Made by a program: the position numbers and the translations under genes
In this document: positions 18,750 through 28,605 of the stretch, one piece after another
Layout of the letters: each line of letters starts with the position of its first letter
How positions within the stretch are numbered: the first letter of the stretch is position 1
The notes under the pieces: generated by a model
Told to the model about the DNA's origin: nothing
What the model saw: the letters and a program-made list of their open reading frames with translations, nothing else
Databases searched by the model: none
Assembly (NCBI GenBank): GCA_028293285.1
Contig: JAQGPC010000094.1
Location: 1-41,597, forward strand
Direction: 5' to 3'
Origin: Pedosphaera sp.
GTDB lineage: Bacteria; Verrucomicrobiota; Verrucomicrobiia; Limisphaerales; Pedosphaeraceae
Length of the DNA stretch: 41,597 bases

Positions 18750-19217
18750 GTGCAATTGTCCTTTAAAAACATGAAATTTGAAGAGGCCATTGAAATTATA
18801 AACAAGCATTCCACGACTCTCTCTCCTGAATCATTTCTCAAATTTCTTTTGGATTATCAAAATTCCGATCATCCTTCACTGGAAAAGCTGGAAAAAATTA
18901 ATAGCGAAATAATTGCTGCGCTCGAATGCATTAACCAGGAAAGCCTGTCGAAAGGGCTTCAAGTAATTCAAATAAACATAATCCTGAACATCACGGTTAT
19001 TTTAGCGGAAGGTTGGGATATGTATTCGCGTTGGATTAAAGATTCTCCGGTGTGCAAAGCTTTTTTGGACCATTACCCCGAAATCCTCTCGGACTGGGGT
19101 TTTGCCTGGGGAAGAATTTTGGATGCCAGCACCTCGGATTTAAAACAAGCTTTAAAGAATCGAAGAATTTATCAATCCGAGGTGGGCAACATCATGCCCA
19201 AAGCTCAGCGGTATTAA
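18750..19217 (+). CDS. hypothetical protein, 155 aa
   Basis: I do not recognise this soluble, mostly helical protein (EEAIEIINKHSTTLSPESFLKFLLD; WGFAWGRILDASTSDLKQAL). The start is GTG at 18750, supported by GGTGAG eight bases before it; ATG 18771 is the alternative. It follows the membrane protein by 13 bases, so a two-gene unit is likely. Its 3' end overlaps the convergent Nudix gene by 26 bases. Confidence 0.6.
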   Translation: MQLSFKNMKFEEAIEIINKHSTTLSPESFLKFLLDYQNSDHPSLEKLEKINSEIIAALECINQESLSKGLQVIQINIILNITVILAEGWDMYSRWIKDSPVCKAFLDHYPEILSDWGFAWGRILDASTSDLKQALKNRRIYQSEVGNIMPKAQRY

Positions 19218-19671
19218 GAAGTTTTTGCAACAACCGCTGATCCGCTTCCGGAAAAGCGTAATTATTTAACTGGCTTTTACCCACCCACGCAAAATCGTGA
19301 CATCCAAGTGTCTGCGGTTCATTCCGAATCCACCCGCAATGGAAAAATTTCAGGTGAACCAGCTTTTCGGGATATTTATGAGTGATGGCTTCAACCAACT
19401 CCTTTACCTCCACCTCAATTCCCAACTCCTCCATCAACTCACGTCGCAGGCACGCCTCATAGGACTCTTGCGGCATCCTTTTGCCGCCGGGAAATTCCCA
19501 TAAACCGCCCAGATGAACATCCGGCAGCCGTTGAGTGATTAAAAGCAGGCCGTTACGGAAGACCAGCCCGGCAGAAACCTCTATCTGGGTGCGGGAATCA
19601 AATTGTGGATTCAGAACCGGAGTCGGGACAGGAGCAACATTTTCGTTATGATCGCTCATTCCAAACTCCAT
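19192..19671 (-). CDS. Nudix hydrolase, MutT-like
   Basis: A 159-residue pyrophosphohydrolase with a full Nudix box (G-KRMPQ-E ... RELMEELGI, fitting GX5EX7REUXEEXGU) preceded by GGLWEFPGG, typical of MutT enzymes that remove 8-oxo-dGTP or similar oxidised nucleotides. The substrate is inferred. ATG 19659 is a possible shorter start. It begins 9 bases after the end of ugd on the same strand, so it is the second gene of that operon. Its TGA stop lies inside the convergent neighbour. Confidence 0.88.
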   Translation of the reverse strand: MEFGMSDHNENVAPVPTPVLNPQFDSRTQIEVSAGLVFRNGLLLITQRLPDVHLGGLWEFPGGKRMPQESYEACLRRELMEELGIEVEVKELVEAITHKYPEKLVHLKFFHCGWIRNEPQTLGCHDFAWVGKSQLNNYAFPEADQRLLQKLLNTAELWA

Positions 19672-19680
19672 CCAAATGAT

Positions 19681-20970
19681 TTAGCGTCCGATGCTCTTAT
19701 AGATGAAGCCCAAGGCTTCCATCTCTTTTACATCGAATAAATTACGGCCATCAAACAAGATGGGATGGGTCAACACTTTGCGGGCGCGCTCCAAGTCCAG
19801 CTTCTTGAATTCCGGCCATTCAGTCGCAATGACCAAAGCGTCGCATCCTTCCGCCACGTCATTCATCTTGTCGACATAGGTGACATCTTTCAACACAGCT
19901 TTGGCCTTCTCCATTGCCTTGGGATCATATACCCGGAGAATGGCACCTTCCTTTTGCAAGCGGTGGCACAACTCAATAGCGGGCGACATGCGGACATCAT
20001 CCGTATTCTGTTTGAAAGCCAGACCGAGGACGCCGATTTTTTTACCCTTAAGCACCCACAACGTTTCAATGATCTTTTTGATGAAACGATCCATCTGCCC
20101 GTCGTTGATGCGTTGGACCTCTTTCAAAAGGGAAAAATCATATCCAAGCTGTTCGGAAATTTGAATGAAAGCACTCAGATCTTTCGGAAAGCAACTGCCG
20201 CCAAAGCCGAGCGAAGCATCCAGGAAGCGCCGGCCAATCCGGTTATCCATGCCCATGCCGTTCGCCACTTCCTGCACATTCGCGCCGGTGGCTTCACAAA
20301 TGACTGACACGGCATTGATATAAGAAATTTTGAGCGCCAGGAAGGAATTGGCCGCATGCTTGATCAACTCAGCCGAGTTGATATCCGTGACAATAATGGG
20401 CGCATTGAACGGCGTATAAATATCCTTCATCGCCTGGACGGGCCTTTGCGAACGCACGCCGATTACCACCCGGTCCGGATGCATTAAATCGTCCACGGCA
20501 AATCCTTCGCGCAGAAATTCCGGATTGCTCGCCACATCAAAATCCACCTTGGCTTTGCAGTAACGCTTGATGGTTTCCGCCACTTTGTCACCGGTTTTGA
20601 CCGGCACCGTGCTCTTATCGACAATAATCTTATAGCTCGTCATGGAGCTGGCAATTTCCCGCGCCACTCGTTCAATGAAACTTAAATCAACCGAACCATC
20701 AGGCATCGGTGGTGTGGGCACCGCAATGAAAATGACATCGGATTTTTCCACGCCCTCCTGGGTCGAAGCCGTGAAGCTCAGGCGTCCCGCCTCTACATTC
20801 TTTTTAACCAACTCTTCCAGGCCCGGCTCATAAATGGGCATGCCGCCCGCCCGCAGCATCTTGACCTTTGCCTCATCGCAATCCACGCATACCACATGGT
20901 GTCCCACTTCGGCAAAGCAAGCTCCGGTTACCAAGCCGACATAACCAGTCCCAATGATCGTTAATTTCAT
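19681..20970 (-). CDS. ugd: UDP-glucose 6-dehydrogenase
   Basis: Ugd oxidises UDP-glucose twice with NAD+ to UDP-glucuronate, a precursor for exopolysaccharide and envelope sugars. The 429-residue length is normal. The NAD-binding loop is IIGTGYVGLVTGACFAEVGH; NPEFLREGFAVDDLMHPDRVVIG is the family signature; GFGGSCFPKDL carries the catalytic Cys (C260). The C-terminal domain (GLAFKQNTDDVRMSPA, ILFDGRNLFD) is intact. No other polysaccharide gene is adjacent. Confidence 0.95.
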   Translation of the reverse strand: MKLTIIGTGYVGLVTGACFAEVGHHVVCVDCDEAKVKMLRAGGMPIYEPGLEELVKKNVEAGRLSFTASTQEGVEKSDVIFIAVPTPPMPDGSVDLSFIERVAREIASSMTSYKIIVDKSTVPVKTGDKVAETIKRYCKAKVDFDVASNPEFLREGFAVDDLMHPDRVVIGVRSQRPVQAMKDIYTPFNAPIIVTDINSAELIKHAANSFLALKISYINAVSVICEATGANVQEVANGMGMDNRIGRRFLDASLGFGGSCFPKDLSAFIQISEQLGYDFSLLKEVQRINDGQMDRFIKKIIETLWVLKGKKIGVLGLAFKQNTDDVRMSPAIELCHRLQKEGAILRVYDPKAMEKAKAVLKDVTYVDKMNDVAEGCDALVIATEWPEFKKLDLERARKVLTHPILFDGRNLFDVKEMEALGFIYKSIGR

Positions 20971-21048
20971 GGATGATAATTAATTGGCAAAACGGACTTC
21001 CCTCTCAGGAAGCCCGCAAATGTATTCTGCGTGTAAAACTACTCCCAA

Positions 21049-21717
21049 TTACTTCGTTTCTTTAATCAAAAAGCGGCCATAGATCAACCCGGCCAAAGCG
21101 CCGCCAATCATTGGGCCAACCCAATAAACGTAGTGATTATTCCAATGTCCGGATGCCAGCGCGGGTCCAAAAGTGCGCGCGGGATTCATGCTGCCGCCAC
21201 TAATTGGTCCCCCGAACATAATATCCAAAGCCACCGTCAAGCCGATGGCCAAAGCGCCAATTTTCGGCGCGCGCACGTCTACCGCCGAACCATACACCAC
21301 GAATACCAGAAAAAAGGTAAGAACAATTTCTACGATGATTCCTGTCATGGGTAGAATGTCCTTGCCTAAATCAGGCGTTCCGTTTGCAACAATCTTCTGC
21401 CCTTCAACACCATATATGGCCAACAAAAGAAAACCGGCTGCAGCACCGCCTGCCAATTGAGATATCCAATAAGCAATGGAATCCCCCACTCTGATTTTGC
21501 CGCCAATTAAAAGACCGAACGTTACTGCGGGATTAAGATGTCCACCTGAAATACCACCTGTTGCCGAGGCCAGACACGCGATGGTCAAGCCGTGCGCCAG
21601 GGCAATGCCCAGCAGTCCGAGACTGGCACCGTTATTAATCGCTCCCACACCAATAAATATAAGCGCAAAAGTGCCGATAAATTCGGCAACACATTGTTTA
21701 GGCAGATTTCGATTCAT
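21049..21717 (-). CDS. aquaporin (MIP family), AqpZ-like
   Basis: A six-helix inner-membrane channel of 222 residues with both half-helix signatures, GGHLNPAVTFG (NPA at 62-64) and GGSMNPARTFGPAL (NPA at 178-180, followed by the selectivity Arg). Length and motifs fit water-selective AqpZ better than the longer glycerol facilitators, though selectivity is inferred. It starts 2 bases after the stop of the TPR membrane protein gene, so it is translated from the same message. Confidence 0.92.
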   Translation of the reverse strand: MNRNLPKQCVAEFIGTFALIFIGVGAINNGASLGLLGIALAHGLTIACLASATGGISGGHLNPAVTFGLLIGGKIRVGDSIAYWISQLAGGAAAGFLLLAIYGVEGQKIVANGTPDLGKDILPMTGIIVEIVLTFFLVFVVYGSAVDVRAPKIGALAIGLTVALDIMFGGPISGGSMNPARTFGPALASGHWNNHYVYWVGPMIGGALAGLIYGRFLIKETK

Positions 21718-21719
21718 GA

Positions 21720-22517
21720 TCAGGGTTTAGCCGGTTTCACTGGTTCTGAGGGCTTTGCCGATATCGATCCGGTGGAGATGGAAACAGCAGGAGCATTGGA
21801 GATAACCGGTTTGGTGGATAAAGTCATCGGAACCGTGGGCACAGGGGCAGGTGCCGGGGCTTTCAAGTTTGGATATTTTGCAACCAATTCTTCGGCCTGA
21901 ATGGGAGCCTCGGCACTCCATGAATCCTGGTTGTTGCCTTTTGCCAAATCCTCATATTGCTTCAAGGCCAGATCCGGCTTGTTTTGGGCAACGTAAAGCC
22001 GGGCCAGAGCGGACTTGGCCTGAAAAATAACCGGGTCACTAGGGCGATTATCAACGATCTCTTTATATTTAGCCGTTGCTTCGGGCTTCTTCCCCTGCGC
22101 TTCCAAACTTGCAGCGACTCCGAGCAGCGCCTGACTGGCCAGTGGAGAATCTGAATTCTCCTGAAGAAATCTTTTGAACTGGGTTTCGGCATCAGCAAAT
22201 TTGCCGGTGTCGAACAAAATCCCTGCGGCAACCAATAACGCCCGTGATCCCGCTTTCGTACCGGAATGTTCATTGGCCACTTTAAGATAATCATCTGCCG
22301 TGGCTGTAGCGGTGCCCGGCGCACCCGTGGGTACCTTTAAGTTCGAAAGCGCTTCGTTGGCGCTTGCTTCCTTTTGATTTTTGTAAACGACGAAGCCGGT
22401 TACGGCCACGCCGATTAACAGAAGCGCAATGACTATTGCCTGCAAAGGCTTCTTATTGGCGTGCAACCAGTCTACTAATTTAAAGTAGTCTGCCGACTGT
22501 GTAGCTTCAGAACTCAT
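21720..22517 (-). CDS. membrane-anchored TPR protein, YfgM-like
   Basis: The protein has a short cytoplasmic N-terminus, one membrane segment (LQAIVIALLLIGVAVTGFVVY) and then about four TPR-like helical pairs (GTKAGSRALLVAAGILFDTG, DAETQFKRFL, ASLEAQGKKPEATAKYKEI, ALKQYEDLAKG). A Pro/Ala/Ser-rich tail without structure follows. This arrangement matches TPR_21/YfgM-type ancillary proteins of the Sec translocon, which bind exported substrates in the periplasm. The pairing with an aquaporin gene is unusual but may only reflect compact packing. Confidence 0.82.
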   Translation of the reverse strand: MSSEATQSADYFKLVDWLHANKKPLQAIVIALLLIGVAVTGFVVYKNQKEASANEALSNLKVPTGAPGTATATADDYLKVANEHSGTKAGSRALLVAAGILFDTGKFADAETQFKRFLQENSDSPLASQALLGVAASLEAQGKKPEATAKYKEIVDNRPSDPVIFQAKSALARLYVAQNKPDLALKQYEDLAKGNNQDSWSAEAPIQAEELVAKYPNLKAPAPAPVPTVPMTLSTKPVISNAPAVSISTGSISAKPSEPVKPAKP

Positions 22518-22668
22518 ATTAGGGGGTGAAATCTTCCGTCCAGGCCCTAAAAACGCAAGCCGAAAGATTGGAAATAAAGCCGTTTAGAACCCAAACACAC
22601 CGGAATTTCAGGCTTTCCAAGGCATATTTGCAAAGAAAGTCCTGCAAATGAAGGCCCTGAGACTTCGT

Positions 22669-24153
22669 TTATATCTTGGTTTCGGGCAACAAAATCCAAA
22701 ATCTGCTTCCTTTATTCACTGCGGATTCAACTCCAACTTGTCCGCCCATTCGTTCCACTGCCTTGCGTACGATTGCCAGCCCCACACCCGTTCCTTCATA
22801 CGCGTTCTCACTTGGAATGCGCTCAAACATCCCAAAAATGCGATTCTGATATTCTGGGGCGATACCAATTCCATTATCCTCGATCCAAATTTTCACACAG
22901 GAACCAGCCTGCTCAGCCCATATTCGCACTCGTGGGTTCCGGTCTTCGGGGACAAATTTAACCGCGTTCGTCAACAGGTTGGAAAAGCATTGAGTCAGGG
23001 AAGCTTCCGAGGCTGTCACCTGCGGCAGAGGGCCATCAATTACAATCTGTGTCTTGGGAAAATTCAGCACCGGATATTGAGGAATGATTTCATTGATGAG
23101 TTTTCCCAAATCAACCGGCTCCAGTACTAATTCGGATCGAGCCACGCGACTGTAAGTCAGCACATCCTGAATCAATCGGTCCATGCGTTCGGCAGCGACG
23201 ACGATGCGTTTCAGATACACTTGGGCCTCGGCTTTTAAATCCTGCCCGCATTCATCCAGCAAAACCTTAGAGTAACCTTGCATCGCGCGCAACGGCGCCC
23301 GCAAATCATGGGAAACGCTGTAAGAATAAGCCTCCAACTCCGCAATGGTTTCCTGCAGTTTCACCGTGCGCTGTTTTACGATTTGCTCCAGTTCATCAGC
23401 ATACTTACGCAGCCGGTTCTCCGCTTCCTTGAGCGAGGCTTCGCTTTTCTGCAAGGCCTCGGCTTTTTGCCGGGTGGTCTCCAGCGTGCTCTCATAAATC
23501 CGCGCCACGTGATTCAACTGTCGCTGCACATAATATGCGATCCCCAGTCCGATGATGATTAATACGATAAATCTGAATTTTTGGATCGTGTGATCAATCT
23601 GCTGGACAACATCAACGCGCTTTTTTCTTAATCCCGCTTCAATCTGAATAAAATTTTCAAAGTTGCTTTGGATGGTATCCATTAAGGTCTTCTCTTTTGC
23701 ATTGATTTTAAACCCTTGATAATCCTCATTGCGCTCGCGACGCCCCATTAAATCCCGCGCGAAAATTTTCCATTCATTTAAAGCCGAGTGAATGCCTTTG
23801 ACCCGTTGAACCTGGGAGGGATTGTCCGAAACCAACCGCCCCAATATGTCCAGTTGCCTTTCTATTTCCGGTTCTGCTTGATGAAAGGATTCCAACATGG
23901 CCGCATTGCCGGTAATTTGATACCTTCGCAATCCCGTCTCCAGATTGAGAATGAGTTTCTCGCTGAGATTAGCTTGGGCTAAGACTCGGTCAGTATGATC
24001 CACCCAGTTGGTCACGGTCAGTAAATAACCCACCAACCAGGCGAGAACGATCGAAGCAACGATCATGACGCCGATGGGCAATAAAAACGCCCGCCGGACG
24101 ATGCGCTTAAACCTGATCTCGTGCTCTTTTAATAGCAGCTGGTTCGACATCAC
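22669..24153 (-). CDS. membrane sensor histidine kinase with CHASE3-type sensor
   Basis: Two membrane segments (about residues 22-48 and 193-209) flank a helical periplasmic domain of CHASE3 type (LILNLETGLRRYQITGN, a hallmark stretch). A coiled coil (residues about 215-270) leads to the HisKA domain with SYSVSHDLRAPLRAMQGY, phosphoacceptor H282. The ATPase domain shows the N box NLLTNAVKF, G1 DNGIGI, F box FGMFERI and G2 GTGVGLAIV. The catalytic core resembles the phytochrome/Cph1-like class. No response regulator is adjacent, so it is an orphan kinase and its signal is unknown. The 151-base gap to the TPR gene shows nothing clear. Confidence 0.92.
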   Translation of the reverse strand: MMSNQLLLKEHEIRFKRIVRRAFLLPIGVMIVASIVLAWLVGYLLTVTNWVDHTDRVLAQANLSEKLILNLETGLRRYQITGNAAMLESFHQAEPEIERQLDILGRLVSDNPSQVQRVKGIHSALNEWKIFARDLMGRRERNEDYQGFKINAKEKTLMDTIQSNFENFIQIEAGLRKKRVDVVQQIDHTIQKFRFIVLIIIGLGIAYYVQRQLNHVARIYESTLETTRQKAEALQKSEASLKEAENRLRKYADELEQIVKQRTVKLQETIAELEAYSYSVSHDLRAPLRAMQGYSKVLLDECGQDLKAEAQVYLKRIVVAAERMDRLIQDVLTYSRVARSELVLEPVDLGKLINEIIPQYPVLNFPKTQIVIDGPLPQVTASEASLTQCFSNLLTNAVKFVPEDRNPRVRIWAEQAGSCVKIWIEDNGIGIAPEYQNRIFGMFERIPSENAYEGTGVGLAIVRKAVERMGGQVGVESAVNKGSRFWILLPETKI

Positions 24154-24319
24154 TCTTTAAAGAGAAGAAACTTACAAAAACATGCCGTCTGCTGAAACAC
24201 TCGGGGGCAGATTGGACATATAAGAACTTAATTAGGTTATGGTTAAGGTAAAGTCAACCGAACCAGACCATTTTCCCCACGGATGGAATTTAGGATTTCA
24301 TCATGGCACCACAAAGAGT

Positions 24320-24351
24320 CAACGGGCAGGAACCAAGGTTCCTGCCCGTTG
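24320..24351 (-). terminator. long perfect hairpin downstream of the Ig-like gene
   Basis: CAACGGGCAGGAACC (24320-24334) pairs with GGTTCCTGCCCGTTG (24337-24351), leaving AA in the loop. It lies 45 bases after the stop of the minus-strand surface-protein gene. Neither strand has a strong T-run right after it, so this may be an mRNA-stabilising 3' hairpin rather than an intrinsic terminator. Confidence 0.65.
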
Positions 24352-24395
24352 TCGTTTGATTCACTTGATGTCCGTACCGTCAAACTTCTCAAAAG

Positions 24396-27300
24396 CTAAG
24401 GCTGCTTGAGACGGTAGAATCTCGGGCTTGACGGGAGCGGCACTGTGATCGAAAGGTTGGTCGTCCCGTAGTTAATCATATTTGTCGAAAGATCTGTCCA
24501 GGTGTCGCCTTCCAGGCTGATGGATTCCTGCACCACCCCGTTCGTTCCCGCACTCGGCCAGGACAACATCAGGGAGCCGCCAATACGGCTCACGCTTAAG
24601 TTGATGCCTGGATCGATTGGGGAAACCCGGGTTTGGTTGACATACTGCGCCTGCGGACGACTTGCAGCTTGAGCGTCCGGAGGTGTCAGATTTGCCGGCA
24701 GGATTTGGATACCGGAGATGATACTGTAGCCCGAAGCACCGGGGTACACCTTGAGAGTAATCACCTGCGAGATGTTTGTAAGGTTCACGTTCCGGAATAC
24801 CACGTACTGCGCGCCTTCCTGCCAGACAGCGGAATTCCAACTGCCGCCATCCACCGTGGAATTTGTTCCATAATTCGTGCCGTCTACTGACAAGGCATAG
24901 ACACCATTGGCGTTATTCGAGGATCCATGCCCATAAATGTAGATATCACAATTATCCGCAGTGAAGTTGGTGATCGTGATGCTGATGGGATGCCCCTGGT
25001 TATAATCATAACTGGCATACATGGGATCGAACGCGCTGCTGTTCCAATGTCCATAACCACCCAACACGCTGAGCCCGGCTCCAGATACGGTCCCGTCCGA
25101 GAGCATAAGGTTGGGAACCGCGGCCGCATTGGCGTACGGTGCCAAATATACATTCCAATAATCATTGGTGGTTTGGCCGGTGGCCGCAAAGCCTGTTTTT
25201 GCGTCTGTGGCATAGGCTGCGAAGTTGATGTTAAGCAGCGCATTCGCCACCGCATTTACCGTCAGACTCGCGTTGGAGCTGGTTACGGATCCGACGGAAT
25301 TGCTCGCCACGACCGAGTAATTGCCGGATTGATTTGTAGTCACTCCGTTCAAAACCAGGCTCGCCTTGGTGGCTCCTGCCATGGCTGTCCCGTTAAACAA
25401 CCATTGATAAGCCGGGGGAGAACTGCTGGCCAGCGTTACGCCAAAGGAGACGGTCGCTCCCGCAGTGGCAGTTCGACTTTCCGGCTGATGGATTATCGCA
25501 GGGGCTTGTGCAGTGCCTTGGAAGGTCGGAACGATCTGCATGCCTGAGATGATCGCGTAGCCTGAAACGCCGGGATTAACTTTCACGGTTAACACCTGTG
25601 TCAGATCCGCGATGGATACCCCGCGGAAGACCACATATTGAACGCCTTCCTGCCATGCCAACGAATCCCAGCCCGCGCCATTCACCGTCGCATTGGTGCC
25701 GTAATTCGTGTTACCAACGAAAAGGGCATATACCCCGTTGCCATTGTCTGCGGGGGCGTGTCCGTAGAGATAGACATCATAGGTTCCGCCGAGGAGGTTG
25801 GTCACAGTGACCGTGATGGGACCGGACTGATTGTAGTCATACGTGGAATACATGGGATCGGCTAGGCCGTTATACCAAAGCCCAGGACCATTCAGGACCG
25901 TAAGACCGGCAGCGGACACGTTACCATCAGAATACGTAAGATTCATCACTGCGGCTGCATTGGCATAGGGAGCATGATAGGCATTCCAATAATCGTTTGT
26001 CGTTTGTCCGATGGCCCCAAAGCCGGTCTTCAAATTCTGGGCATTCGCGCCAAAGTTGATATTCAGGAGGGCCAGATTCGCAGTCACCAGTTGCGGCACG
26101 GTGAGCGTGGCATTCGAACTCGTAACCGAGCCAGCCTGATTGGTGACTGTTACTGAATAAATACCGGCCTGATTGGTCGTCACCGCGTTCAGTGCCAGGG
26201 TACTGTCGGTGGCACCGGCGATCGCCGCTCCATTGAATTGCCATTGGTAAGCCAATGGGTTCGCCCCGGTGGCGGTCACCGAGAAGAGAACGTTTTGCCC
26301 GGCGAGTGCGCTCGTGTTATGAGGATTGCTCACCACCATGGGAGCCTGCGGTGTGGGCGATGCGGCTGGTCCAATTTGCATGCCGGAGATGAGCGCGTAG
26401 GTGGAAGCGCCGGGAGAGACCGTGACCGTGGTCACTTGCGCCAGGTTGGTAATCTCAACATTCCTGAAAACAACATATTGAATGCCCTCACTCCAAACTG
26501 CGGAAATCCAGGTTGAACCGTTCACCGTGGCTTTAGCCCCGTAGTCGGTTTTACCCACTTTCAGCGAATAGACACCGTTCGCATCGTCACTCGGGCCATG
26601 GCCGTAAATATAGATATCGTAATACCCAGCCGCGAGATTGGTCACGGTGATTGTGATGTTTGTGCCGGTGGCATAATCGTAGCTTTGATACATCGGGTCA
26701 GCCGCGCCGTTACCCGAATGGCCCGGCCCGTGGAGAACCGTAAGTCCCGCCCCTGAAAAAGAACCGTCGACAAATTTCATGGTAGTAACTGCAGCGGCTG
26801 TGGCAAATGGCGCCTGATACACATTCCAGTAATCATTGGTAGTTTGGCCGATCGCAGCCGCACCGGATTTGATATCGGTGTCAGACGCGGCAAAATTGAT
26901 ATCGATAAGTCCAACTGTGGTGGTATTCACGGGGATGACGCTGAGGCTGGCGTTGGAACTGCTGAGTGAGCCAATAGAGTTGCTCACAATGACTGAATAG
27001 TTGCCGGCCTGGCTGGCTGGCACGTGCGTCAGGACTAGGTTGGTCTGGGTCGCTCCGGCAATATCCGCACCGTTAAACTGCCATTGATAATTCAGGTTGT
27101 TGCCCGTGGCGCTCACAGTGAAAGCCGCCGTGCCGCTTTCGCCGACGGTTTGGCTTTGCGGGTGCGTGACAATCGCCGGACTCGACAGGACGGTCAAAAC
27201 CGCATTCGAACTCGCCAGCCTGCCCGCTACATTGGTAACCACCACCCGATAATTACCACTATTCAAGTTGGTCAAACCGGTAAGGGTATACGCTGAATTG

Positions 27301-28379
27301 GTGGCACCCAGGATAGTGCGATCATTAAACAACCATTGATAACCTAAAGGTGCCGTTCCACCCGCAACGACATTAAAGCTGACGGTTCCCCCGGCAGTTA
27401 CAGTCTGGCTCTGCGGCTGGGTCGTGAAGGATGGAAGGAAATTGAGGGTCAAGATCGCGTTCGAACTGGTGATGCTGCCGACCTGATTAGTGATGACAAC
27501 GGAATAGCTGCCGGCATGGGCAGGTTGCGCCTTGGTAATCGTATAACTCGTTTTGGTTGCGCCGCTGAGATTGGTGCCATTCAATTGCCATTGATACTTC
27601 AGAATGGAAGTGCCGACTGCGACTACGCTAAGAGTGACGTTGGAATTCAAAGTCACGCCCTGGCTTTGCGGCTGGGTAATAAAGATCGGGGCCTGCGGTG
27701 GAGGTGTGACGGGAATGGATGGAGCGATTTGCATGCCCGAAATAACTCTGTAGCCGGAGGCACCCGGATAAACCGTGATCCGCAATGCCTCGGCCGGGTT
27801 GGTCAGCGACAGGCCGCGAAAGACGACATAGTTGATACCTTCCTGCCAGATGTTCGTATTCCAACCTGGCCCATTAAGCGTGGCGTTGGTGCCGTAGCTC
27901 GTGGCGCCCACGTTCACCGCATACACACCGTTCCGGTTTTCTGCTCCCCCACGCCCATAAAGATCCCCCCCATGCCCATAAATATAAATGTCATAGTTGG
28001 TGGAAACCAAGTTGCTGACGGTGACCGCGATATTACCGACTTGATGGTAGGCGTAACTGGCGAGCATGGGATCGAACAGGCCGTTGTCAGCATAGTAGGG
28101 CGCATTTATCATGGTCAGCTTCGCGCCGGAAAGGGAGCCATCTGAATATTCCAAATTGGAAACAACCACAGCATTCGTAGGCGTGAAATAGGGGTTCCAA
28201 TAATCCATGGTGGACTGGCCCGTTGCCGCGAAGCCGGTCTTCACAAGCTTCGGGTAGACCGTGAAGTTAATGTTGATGAGACCTTGCGCCGCCACCTGCC
28301 CCAGCATACAGAAAAAAATGCCGACCGCCACCACCACGAGCATGACCAACCCTGTTAATCTATAGAATCTTTTTTTCAT
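24396..28379 (-). CDS. giant secreted surface protein: four copies of an unknown 185-aa module plus five Ig-like domains
   Basis: The 1327-residue protein has a signal sequence (residues 1-31). Domain order: module A1 (33-219), Ig1 (228-314), Ig2 (316-397), Ig3 (401-482), A2 (490-669), Ig4 (677-762), A3 (770-951), Ig5 (958-1042), A4 (1047-1228) and a C-terminal domain ending RFYRLKQP. The Ig domains show the usual core (YQWQFNGA, then AGxYSVxVTNxxGSVTSSNA). Each A module opens LININF, has GQTTNDYWNVY and DPMYxSYDYN, then YDIYIYGHG, NGVYxL, YGTxATVNG, WQEGxQYVVFRNV and ends PGASGYxIISGMQI. I know no named family for A; its length and beta pattern suggest a malectin- or CBM-like sandwich. No catalytic motif is visible. 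Likely a cell-surface or matrix adhesin. Confidence 0.85.
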   Translation of the reverse strand: MKKRFYRLTGLVMLVVVAVGIFFCMLGQVAAQGLININFTVYPKLVKTGFAATGQSTMDYWNPYFTPTNAVVVSNLEYSDGSLSGAKLTMINAPYYADNGLFDPMLASYAYHQVGNIAVTVSNLVSTNYDIYIYGHGGDLYGRGGAENRNGVYAVNVGATSYGTNATLNGPGWNTNIWQEGINYVVFRGLSLTNPAEALRITVYPGASGYRVISGMQIAPSIPVTPPPQAPIFITQPQSQGVTLNSNVTLSVVAVGTSILKYQWQLNGTNLSGATKTSYTITKAQPAHAGSYSVVITNQVGSITSSNAILTLNFLPSFTTQPQSQTVTAGGTVSFNVVAGGTAPLGYQWLFNDRTILGATNSAYTLTGLTNLNSGNYRVVVTNVAGRLASSNAVLTVLSSPAIVTHPQSQTVGESGTAAFTVSATGNNLNYQWQFNGADIAGATQTNLVLTHVPASQAGNYSVIVSNSIGSLSSSNASLSVIPVNTTTVGLIDINFAASDTDIKSGAAAIGQTTNDYWNVYQAPFATAAAVTTMKFVDGSFSGAGLTVLHGPGHSGNGAADPMYQSYDYATGTNITITVTNLAAGYYDIYIYGHGPSDDANGVYSLKVGKTDYGAKATVNGSTWISAVWSEGIQYVVFRNVEITNLAQVTTVTVSPGASTYALISGMQIGPAASPTPQAPMVVSNPHNTSALAGQNVLFSVTATGANPLAYQWQFNGAAIAGATDSTLALNAVTTNQAGIYSVTVTNQAGSVTSSNATLTVPQLVTANLALLNINFGANAQNLKTGFGAIGQTTNDYWNAYHAPYANAAAVMNLTYSDGNVSAAGLTVLNGPGLWYNGLADPMYSTYDYNQSGPITVTVTNLLGGTYDVYLYGHAPADNGNGVYALFVGNTNYGTNATVNGAGWDSLAWQEGVQYVVFRGVSIADLTQVLTVKVNPGVSGYAIISGMQIVPTFQGTAQAPAIIHQPESRTATAGATVSFGVTLASSSPPAYQWLFNGTAMAGATKASLVLNGVTTNQSGNYSVVASNSVGSVTSSNASLTVNAVANALLNINFAAYATDAKTGFAATGQTTNDYWNVYLAPYANAAAVPNLMLSDGTVSGAGLSVLGGYGHWNSSAFDPMYASYDYNQGHPISITITNFTADNCDIYIYGHGSSNNANGVYALSVDGTNYGTNSTVDGGSWNSAVWQEGAQYVVFRNVNLTNISQVITLKVYPGASGYSIISGIQILPANLTPPDAQAASRPQAQYVNQTRVSPIDPGINLSVSRIGGSLMLSWPSAGTNGVVQESISLEGDTWTDLSTNMINYGTTNLSITVPLPSSPRFYRLKQP

Positions 28380-28605
28380 GTTGTTTCCTCCTGATAATAA
28401 TGATTGCTACTCCGGCCCTAATTGCTGTTAAAGCTGCCTCTGCCAAACTTGTGGGTGCGTTCGCCAACCTTGACACCATTATGGAACCAGTCTTCCGCGT
28501 TCCATGTGCGTCAACTTCTAACCCATGCCGATGACCGTGAGAAGTGTGCTTCTGTAGGCACATCTCACCTTTCTGAATCGCGTGCCGCTCATCCCCAAAA
28601 ACCAT

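Noticed and set aside
24700-28250. Regularly recurring short words such as CATTCCAATAATC that could suggest a CRISPR array or spacer repeats
   Set aside because: They recur hundreds of bases apart and encode the same motif of the repeated A modules; they are protein-domain repeats.
28380-28600. A second gene or leader peptide between the Ig-like gene and the riboswitch
   Set aside because: Short open frames exist on both strands, but none has a ribosome site or protein-like composition.
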